Source of the DNA: Lactarius indigo
Taxonomy: Eukaryota; Basidiomycota; Agaricomycetes; Russulales; Russulaceae
Direction of reading: 5' to 3'
DNA: 64,000 bases
Assembly: GCA_025766275.1 (NCBI GenBank)
Contig: JAFKAC010000002.1
Span: 1,922,001-1,986,000 of the forward strand
Position numbers and translations under genes: made by a program. The number at the start of each line of letters is the position of its first letter. Within the stretch, counting starts at the first letter, position 1. This document shows, one piece after another, positions 57,101 through 64,000 of the stretch. Under the pieces are notes generated by a model. It did no database searches. It was not told where the DNA came from and saw nothing but the letters and a program-made list of their open reading frames with translations.

Positions 57101-57966
57101 TTTAGAAGGTCATATGTATCCCTTTTTTAGTTGTTCGTCAATCCATTTGCGTAATTTCTTGTCTTCCTCTTAAGTCATCAGGTATATTTTACAGTCAATG
57201 GCGTCAGCCATCCCTGGTTTAAATTCGATAGTGTGATCACAGGGTTGACTGGGAGGAAACCTGTCCAATGCTTCTTCACTGAAGAGATGTTCAAATTCTC
57301 AATATTTGGGAGGTAACTCAGCTTTGGTGACGTATTGCTGTGCAGCGATGGCGAGGTCCATAGCAGTCGCTCTGATTTGACAGCCTTCCTCAAATTGTTG
57401 TCATTGCTCATCAGTGATAACGCAGGAATGCACGACCTCATACTTGTCGCTTTGCACAGAGGTGGCTGCTATGACTGGCGTAATTTGTTCGACGCAGGGG
57501 TTTACTGATCGGATGATGATGGGGAGCATGGCTTCGTGTATAGCTGCCTGCAACCATTTGATATGGGGGTCATATATGGCGAGCCATGGGTATCCTAGTA
57601 CGATGTCTTCATTTCCAATGTCTGTAATAAAGAAGTGTATTTCCTTGTTAATCCCTTTAGTTTGCACATCGACATCGATATAATGAGTGATACATCCTGA
57701 TTTGTTTTCTGTGTTGTCGATATTCCATATTTTCTTTGGGACATCTAGTAATTTGGTCCCGAATCCCATCCTTTTGACAAAGGAGGGCCTTATGAAGCAG
57801 TGGGTTGCTCCTGAGTCAACTAATGCTTGTATGTTGGCCATTGCATAACTGGTGCGAATTGATACTGGAACTCTCATAGAACGGTAGTGAGTCATGATTA
57901 CACTGTTACAATTAACTGCCCTCACCCAGGCTGATGGGTTCAGGCGTCCTGAAAACCCTCCTTCTT
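54191..57966 (-). pseudogene. Pol of gypsy copy 3 (decayed)
   Basis: Protease LVDSGATHC (about 57815), RT with YMDN in place of YMDD, RNase H with a frameshift near 56240, integrase (ECQQHKVN, AVDFITKLPVS, STTYHPRTDGQSERTNQW) and chromodomain (QYLMKWKRYPDSDNQW) are recognisable. Several TGAs occur, one shared with copies 1 and 2 at ISD*DP. Where copy 1 has TGA or TGG, this copy often has CAA or CAG (FYQPFI, LQPVQDYQ), the opposite-strand outcome of deamination at one arginine codon. It is non-functional. Confidence 0.9.
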
Positions 57967-58975
57967 CCATAGTTGTTGGAGGATAATGTCTTTTACATTG
58001 TCTGATTCCCCTGCCACTTCGTTCAGCCAATTGCTGGTGCACTGTTGAGGGGGTACTTCCTGGACCACCCTGGTAGTGACTTCAGGTTCTTGCTGATGAT
58101 AGTCGGTGTCAATGTACCAACTGGTTGAGGCTTGAGGTTGATAACTTCCTCATGACTGTCTGCAATCGCGTGCCATATGTCCATCCTTTCCACAGTTATA
58201 ACAGGTGACTGGCCTTTGGTTATTGCGCCCTCCTCCTCTTTGTAAGAATCCTCCTTGAGGTCAGTATAGAGGTCGTGGAGCAAGTGACTCTTCTGCTCCC
58301 GTCAGTTGTCCACAAATTCAATCTGCTGATGTGTCCATTGCGTTTGGATCTCGGGGCAGATTCCTTGGTTGCCAAGAGCTTCTTGGCAGTCCTTGCCACT
58401 GTCACTGCTGGCGTTGTCGCCCTTGCCCTTGTCCTTGAGGAACTCCCTTGTTTAATACTGCTTTGAGGTGGAGGTATTGTTGTTGGTGGGTGGTGGCTGC
58501 CTCTTTCCATTTGCAATAGTTGCAGGGGTTGTCAAGTGTGTAGACCTTTTCATATAGGTCTTTTGGTAATCCGCTTGCAAATAGATCCAGCATCTGTGGA
58601 TCGTCAAGTCGATACTGAGTGCGGTGTATTAGTTGTTCGAATTGGGTGCAATACTTATCTAGATTGCCTCCAATCATCTTGACACTCTTTTTGAGTTCGT
58701 ATTGAGCTTGTTCCTGTTCCATTGTGTTTCTGAAGCGCTGCATGAAGCTGCACGTGACTTCGTTCCATAGTCCTTCACTTATGTGAGGTATACCAGCTTG
58801 TATTTGGCCGTTGAGCCAAGTGAGCATCGCTAACACCCATTTGCTGACATTGACACCTTTGATATATGACAGAAAGAGCAGGGCACGTCGGTAGGGAGTG
58901 GCCATTATGCTTTCATCAGCATTCATGCCCCAGTAGACATGCCACTGTGTAAGGAATGCCTCGACTTTGGCACAC
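57940..58975 (-). pseudogene. Gag of gypsy copy 3, 3' part
   Basis: The capsid region is open from 58926 (MNADESIMATPYRRALLFLS, QRFRNTMEQEQAQYELKKS). A zinc knuckle of the CYNCGKDGHMARDC type near 58200 and TGAs at arginine sites follow. Gag ends after KKEGFQDA with the GGGTTTT heptamer (57952-57958, minus). The N-terminus is missing because copy 4 inserted within the VEAFLTQW region. Confidence 0.85.
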
Positions 58976-59483
58976 TGTTACACTCCACTGGCATAAGTCT
59001 GACTTGGACACGAGAAAGGTGTAATCGACTTAGCGGGAGTCAGGCGAATGGGGACCACATGTCAACCCAACGCAAGCTGAACAGGGGCACACGGGCTCAC
59101 GCTGCAGCAAACTATGAAAGAAGGCTATCCCTTGGTTGGATAGTAGCGGAGATACACCTAGTCCGAGACTAAGGCTTTAGGAGACGAGTCAAGTAGTGGA
59201 TTGAAGAAGACCAAGATGGGGACTCTTGGTCTTCCGAGTTAACTACTTATACAGATACACGCGGGCTTTAAAGCACCGCTGGAATAGTGAGTAACCAATA
59301 GCGTAACTAGCTCGAACCCTAGTACAGCTATCCTAGGAATGAGTCATACATGAGTCACAATCACATGTGAACTACTATGCTGACTGATGTGAAGTAAAAA
59401 TCCATGACTAATACTGATACCGGACCGTAGTCATAACCGGTCATGAGTCGTGTATAATGAGTCATCAAGTCCGTACCGTAACA
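58976..59483 (-). repeat. 3' LTR of gypsy copy 4
   Basis: 508-bp reverse-oriented LTR, TGTTACAC to CCGTAACA on this strand, with a TATA-like box and ATCTTGGTCTT on the minus strand. The polypurine tract follows at about 59484-59500. Confidence 0.92.
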
Positions 59484-59515
59484 TCACCCCCTTTTCAGGA
59501 GTGAGGCCCACCTCA

Positions 59516-60511
59516 CTAGTCCACGACTGACTCCTGTCTCATCTTCTTGGCTTCCTCTTCCATCTGTGCCAATATGTTAGTGCATTCCAGACGATAAAGA
59601 CTGTCCTTCTTATCTGCGATCACCATCTCCCTTTCCATCTGTAGCGTCCAAATCCGCTTTTCCAGCTGGTCTTTGGCAAACGCGAATTGCCGGAACCGGT
59701 GTAATTCTTGAGTGAGGGTGACATCCCCAATGCGCATTAGTAATAGGTCAGTGGGGTGTCGGTCACGGAGCATGAAGTACTCCTCGTGGGGTATGAATGC
59801 GCAGTTGTTTTTCGGTAGATGGGGGGTGGCATAAAGGGGTTTACCGTAAAGGAAACCCAATCCCAGAGCTAGTCCGAGTATGAAGGGGTCTCCTCCCCGG
59901 ATAACCTGTATGTGGGATGCTTGTACTGTCGGTCCGTTGGGGAGCTTGATTGGGAACGGAATGTAATCGGGTCCTCTATTGACCCGGAACCCTTCAGGGA
60001 TGACGGCCCTGGTTGTGGGGTCTCGTTCGCCCATTGGTGTATAACGAGCCACTTGTGCCACGGCAACTCGTCCTCGGTGTAGAGGCCCCCCCGCTGCGTC
60101 GACGAGGTAGGGAGTGGCGGCTGAATCTTCAGCGTAGAATTCATGGTTAAGGAATGCGTGCCTGATGGGGTAATAGTCTCCAAGCTCGTCTTCATCCTCA
60201 TCTTCGTCCAATACTCCCTCTGCTCCTTCATCATCCGGCACCAGCAGGTGGCGATATGCAGTTGCTCCCGCTGCCACCACGCCACCGTCTCCTTCCATTC
60301 TTGTTCATACTTCTGCATGGCATGGGTGGTTTCACCGTGCAGGACAGCTGCTTGAAGCCAAAAAAGCTTGTCTTCGGTGAGGAAGACTTCGGGCTCACCG
60401 GTGTCGGGATTTGTGAGGGTGTACATTGGCGGCGGAGGTGCTGGTTGAGTTGCTGCTGGATCGTCGTCGACAATTCCCTGTAGGGGCAAAGGGAATCGTT
60501 GCAGTGTCTGG
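59516..60511 (-). pseudogene. Post-pol coding region of gypsy copy 4
   Basis: This is the best-preserved version. One frame (60489 to 59869) carries PLQGIVDDDPAATQPAPPPP ... LFWLQAAVLHGETTHAMQKY and the WKET coiled coil. A second frame (60298 to 59516) is open for 260 codons and carries DEDEDELGDYYPIRHAFLNH, IPEGFRVNRGPDYIPFPIKL, FLYGKPLYATPHLPKN, RDRHPTDLLLMRIGD and a coiled coil ending MRQESVVD. The rest of copy 4 is cut by element 5 at 60512. No known domain is recognised. Confidence 0.75.
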
Positions 60512-60964
60512 TGTTACGGTTACGCGCATTGACCCTTACTGTACCGGTTGTGACTATGGCGGTAAGGTAAATTAGTCACGGACTCGGGGTTTACGATAGG
60601 AGTTAGGTGTTGTAGGATGACTCGACCCTAGTACAGGTAGTAGTAGTACTAGGATTGCGCTACTTACGCAATACATTGGACACTACATTACTGTGACTCA
60701 TAGCAGCGCTTGAAAGCCTGCTCTTTCTGTATTTAAGGTAGCTGCGGAAGACCAAGACGAACCATCTTGGTCTTCTTCAATCATCACTTCTTTGTTCTCG
60801 CATCTTCGCCTTGCCTCTATCTTGATATAGAGTGCCGCAGTTATACTAGTGTCTTCGAACATCTAGGAGAAGCCTTCGTGCCATACACCTTGGGGTGTGA
60901 TTAGCTAAGTCACCAAAGTCACCTTACCGAGCTCAAGTCGAGCTAATGCTGTGACAGCGTTACA
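60512..60964 (+). repeat. 5' LTR of gypsy element 5
   Basis: 453-bp LTR, TGTTACGG to CGTTACA. TATTTAA lies at 60730-60736, and ATCTTGGTCTT at 60764-60774 is 34 bp downstream of the box. An inverted copy GAAGACCAAGA lies just before it, so the transcript start can fold as a hairpin. Confidence 0.94.
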
Positions 60965-60966
60965 TT

Positions 60967-60977
60967 AAGACCAAGAT
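60967..60977 (+). other. Self-priming primer binding site, element 5
   Basis: AAGACCAAGAT begins two bases after the LTR and is exactly complementary to 60764-60774. Confidence 0.78.
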
Positions 60978-60985
60978 CCCTCATC

Positions 60986-62973
60986 ATGGCGACTGTCAAT
61001 ACCAGAGATCAGTGGACGAACTTCCATCCTTATTATTTAGAACGCAGAGGAGATCGCAATGTACCAACCCAATTCCTAGGAGCAGCTAGGTGGAGAGATT
61101 GAGGAGATGAAACCGGATACTTTGTAGAGTTCAACGGACCTACAAGGTTCAGACCTGTTGAGTTCAATTTCGACCACTTGTGTTGGGTAGAAGTTACGTG
61201 GAACCCCATAGACCACCGTTGGGATGTGGTTAGGCTGGCAGGGAGACAATATCAGTGCGACGTCGACGCACGTGAACTCAATTCACGAGCCGACTGGGGA
61301 CCCATTGACGGCCAATTACGAGAACATTCCACTGGAGAAGCGGTTAGCGAAGAAACCAAAGAAGACGAACAAAGTGAAGAAAATCGACCCGCTAGCGTTG
61401 GGCCTATTGAGCAATATACCATCCAACGAGCTGAGTCCTTACACATCTCAGAACAACCAGAAGTCATTCACGTACAGTCCCCGGCAGCAGAAATGGCGAC
61501 CACCACCATGACAGCCGAAGAAATCATGAGCGTCAGAGAACAAGCGGCGTGAGAAGCGGCCGAAGCAATAAGACAAGAGTCACAGCGACACCTCATGCCC
61601 ATCAATCCCGAAACAGGGCACCATATGACGGCAGACGACACAGCAATCTTTCGGGCTATCGGACCCGACCAAGGAGATCCCCCATCAGGGAATGGATGAA
61701 GACAAGGGTTATCGCTCGACCCTCCACCAGGATGGGGAGGGCCACCAGGAGGGGACTTTCCCCAACGCCCAGGTGGAGGAGGAAACCCACCCGATCTCCT
61801 GAATAACCCACCAGAAGGAGGACCCCCAGGTGGAGGCGGCGGTGGAGGTCCGCCAGCAGGAGGAGGAGGAGGACATGGACACGAAAATTAACCGGTGAAC
61901 CTCCCACTATTTTTGATGGAGATCGCACTAAGGTAGACTCATTCCTCATGCAATGGCACATGTACTGGGGGATGAATCTCGACACCCCTGTTATGCGCAA
62001 TGACTACCGACGATGCCTCCTGTTCCTATCCTACATCAAAGGAGTATCCGTCAGCGAATGGGTACTTTCGTACCTCAAGTGGCTCAACCGGCAAATACAG
62101 CGAGGGATAGATCAACATACAAGAGATCTGTGGAACACAGTAGCAGAGGGTTTTAACCAAAGGTTCGTTAATACCCTCGAACATGAACAAGCTCAAGCGC
62201 TTCTGAGGAAGGGACTCAAAATGGTTGATGGAGATATCGACAAATACGTCAATGAGTTTGAAGAAGCCGCCAGAAAAGCAGGGTATCACCTCAATGACCC
62301 CCAGACCATCGACTTATTCACCAAGGGGCTACCCAAGAAACTATACGAAAAGACGTACGATCTGGATGAGCCAGAAACGTTTGACGAATGGAAGCGGGCG
62401 ACACTCCACCGACAATGCAACTACATCCACGTCCGAGCCCGGGTGGATGAATATAAGGACACCAAGCCAAAGAAGACGGGCAACGCCAGATGGACCGTTC
62501 CCCAAAATCTCGCCAACCCTTGGGCAATGGACACCTCCGCTGACCGAGCAAAGGCGAGGCTAGCAGGATCAGAAGAGATTGACTATGGTAAGCCGCCCTA
62601 CACAGGCTTACCCCCCTTCCCACCAAGAGGAGGGCCCGGGGCTAGAGGACGAGGAAGAGGAGGGTCATAACGAGACCTAAGGACGGTGTTGTGCTATAAT
62701 TGTAACGCCCCCGGTCATCTCTCACGAAACTGTCCCCATCCCAGACAGCCGCAACAATGGCAACCACAGAATGCTGGGCCTTCTGTCCGAGCAGCGGGAA
62801 CCGACTATTATGCACAAGAAACCCCGCCGGCACAAATACAAGCTGCCTCAACCAGCCAAACAGCTGAAGAACGGGCCAAAGAATGGCTTACCGGAGTCGC
62901 AAATGCACCAGATGAAGTAAAGGACCTGATATTGCAGGACTTATGGGGGAAAGAGGGTTTTCGGAGCGCCTGA
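60986..62973 (+). pseudogene. Gag of gypsy element 5 (frameshifted)
   Basis: ATG at 60986 begins VNTRDQWTNFHPYYLERRGD. TGAs lie at 61100 (WRD*GDE, arginine in copy 1) and near 61550. The reading frame changes in the Gly-rich repeat near 61890. The capsid region (SFLMQWHMYWGMN, QRFVNTLEHEQAQALLRKG) is open from 61948 to a TAA at 62668. The zinc knuckle CYNCNAPGHLSRNC lies at 62692-62733, and the frame ends KEGFRSA at 62973. Confidence 0.88.
62955..62961 (+). promoter_or_regulatory. Candidate -1 frameshift heptamer, element 5
   Basis: G GGT TTT in the gag frame, 10 bases before the gag stop; pol continues in the -1 frame. Confidence 0.6.
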
Positions 62974-64000
62974 ACCCGTCGGCCTGGGTGAGGGCTTTAA
63001 ATTGTAATTCTGTAATCATGACGCGCTTTCGTTCTCTTCGAATTCCAGTCTCGATACGCACGAATTACTGAATGGCCAACATAAGAGCATTGGTGGACTC
63101 GGGAGCCACCGACAATTTCATACATCCAAGCTTCATAAAGAAGATGGGTATGGGCACACAGTCATTAGCCCAGCCAAGAAAAATTTGGAATATCGATCAA
63201 ACGGAGAATAAAGCTGGGTCCATCACTCACTTCACCAACCTTGATGTATACGCCAAAGGATACCATAGGACGATGCGGTTCCTCATAACAGATCTCAGAA
63301 ATGAAGAAGTGGTGTTAGGATACCCGTGGTTGGCAACCTATGAGCCAACTATCAATTGGCGCGACGCAGTAATGCATGAAGAAATCATGCCAGTGGTGAT
63401 TAGTACGCAGGACAGTCATCACCACCATACCATTATCGCCGCGGCCCTCACTGACGAACGAAAGAAAGAAATAGTCGCGGACCTGGATGAAGAAGAAGTA
63501 TATCTACACACCACAACGTCCACCAAACTGGCGATTCAAGCCAAGAAGGACGAGCCACCCGTGGAATTGCCAGCAGTGTACCAAGCGTTCCGGACGCTCT
63601 TCAGCGAAGAAGCATCCCAGTGCTTTCCTCCCGCCAGACCATGGGATCACGCCATTGATTTTAAACCAAACGCCCCATCAGCAATAGACTGCAAAATATA
63701 CCCACTGACGCAGGAAGAAGAGGGCAAGCTCAAGGAATTTCTAGTCGAAAAACTTAGACAGGGATATCTACGCCCCTCCATCTCCCCGTACGCATCATCC
63801 TTCTTCTTCATCAAAAAGAAGGACGGAAAACTACGCCCAGTACAGGATTACCGGGTAATCAATTCCCATACCATACGCAATCAATACCCCCTTCCCCTTA
63901 TTCAAGATCTCATTTACGACCTCAGTAACGTGCACATCTATACCAAGCTCGACATCCGTTGGGGATACAACAACATCCGCATTCGCAACGGAGATCAGGA
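62962..64000 (+). pseudogene. Pol of gypsy element 5, 5' part
   Basis: The frame includes FRSLRIPVSIRTNY, a TGA at 63069, the protease motif LVDSGATDNF and a conserved EVVLGYPWLATYEP. RT starts with SEEASQCFPPARPWDHAIDF, FFFIKKKDGKLRPVQDYR and KLDIRWGYNN up to the window edge. Apart from the one TGA the visible part is open, so this copy is better preserved than copies 1-4. Confidence 0.88.

Larger units (their letters stand above)
52610..58975 (-). mobile_element. Gypsy copy 3 (family 1b), interrupted in gag
   Basis: Read on the minus strand, it runs from the capsid part of gag through pol and the extra region to the 3' LTR. The 5' part of gag and the 5' LTR are displaced by the insertion of copy 4 at 58976 and must lie right of the window, if they survive. 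Confidence 0.92.
60512..64000 (+). mobile_element. Gypsy element 5 (family 1a), 5' part, runs off the window
   Basis: 5' LTR, self-priming site, gag and the start of pol (protease and RT up to the catalytic region). It inserted into copy 4, whose remainder should lie beyond its 3' LTR outside the window. Confidence 0.93.

Noticed and set aside
1..64000. rRNA, tRNA or other structured RNA genes
   Set aside because: No recognisable rRNA segment or tRNA cloverleaf with A and B boxes was seen on either strand.

Overview
The window looks like repeat-dense nuclear DNA of a basidiomycete fungus, probably an Agaricomycete. Genes have many 45-60 bp GT-AG introns. The two DNA transposases are KDZ and Plavaka types, which are typical of mushroom genomes, and the rest is chromodomain Ty3/gypsy and Ty1/copia retrotransposon sequence. 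I see no intact housekeeping gene, rRNA, tRNA or CRISPR array. The only host-like gene is a casein kinase 1 pseudogene near 3.6-3.85 kb.

Region 1 (1-21.4 kb) is a nest of DNA transposons. A decayed Plavaka transposase gene starts at 5117. It is split at about 8.09 kb by a 13-kb KDZ-type element (about 8094-21056), and its C-terminus resumes at 21061-21382. The KDZ element has about 125-bp terminal inverted repeats and carries five genes: a multi-exon gene on the minus strand (9.37-11.26 kb), a divergent pair (11956-12990 minus, 13243-15123 plus), a small acidic protein gene (15723-16358), and the KDZ transposase with its CxC2 cysteine cluster (16585-20457). A GCGGA-N2-3-TCCGC palindrome recurs throughout. 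The leftmost 2.9 kb of the KDZ element, plus 14 bp of Plavaka flank, is repeated in inverted orientation at positions 1-2900.

Region 2 (22.3-37.7 kb) holds a solo gypsy LTR, a complete but mutated gypsy element (copy 1, 23672-32588, TSD CTTCT) whose 3' LTR contains a copia solo LTR that itself contains a gypsy solo LTR, and a 5'-truncated gypsy (copy 2) carrying another copia solo LTR.

Region 3 (37.7-52.5 kb) is an old family-2 gypsy LTR split by a full-length copia element (38132-52352, TSD CTTAC, one open 1440-codon frame). The copia 5' LTR is in turn split by a complete family-2 gypsy (38525-46413, minus strand, TSD TGTAC).

Region 4 (52.6-64 kb) has gypsy copy 3 (minus) cut in gag by copy 4 (minus). 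Copy 4 is cut by element 5 (plus), which runs off the window.

Shared biology of the gypsy elements: pol lies in the -1 frame after a GGGTTTT or GGATTTT heptamer at the gag end. An 11-nt PBS is exactly complementary to an 11-mer about 32-34 bp downstream of the LTR TATA box, as in Tf1/sushi self-priming. There is also an extra coding region after pol. Nearly all premature stops are TGA at conserved arginine positions, which points to CpG deamination as the main inactivating force.
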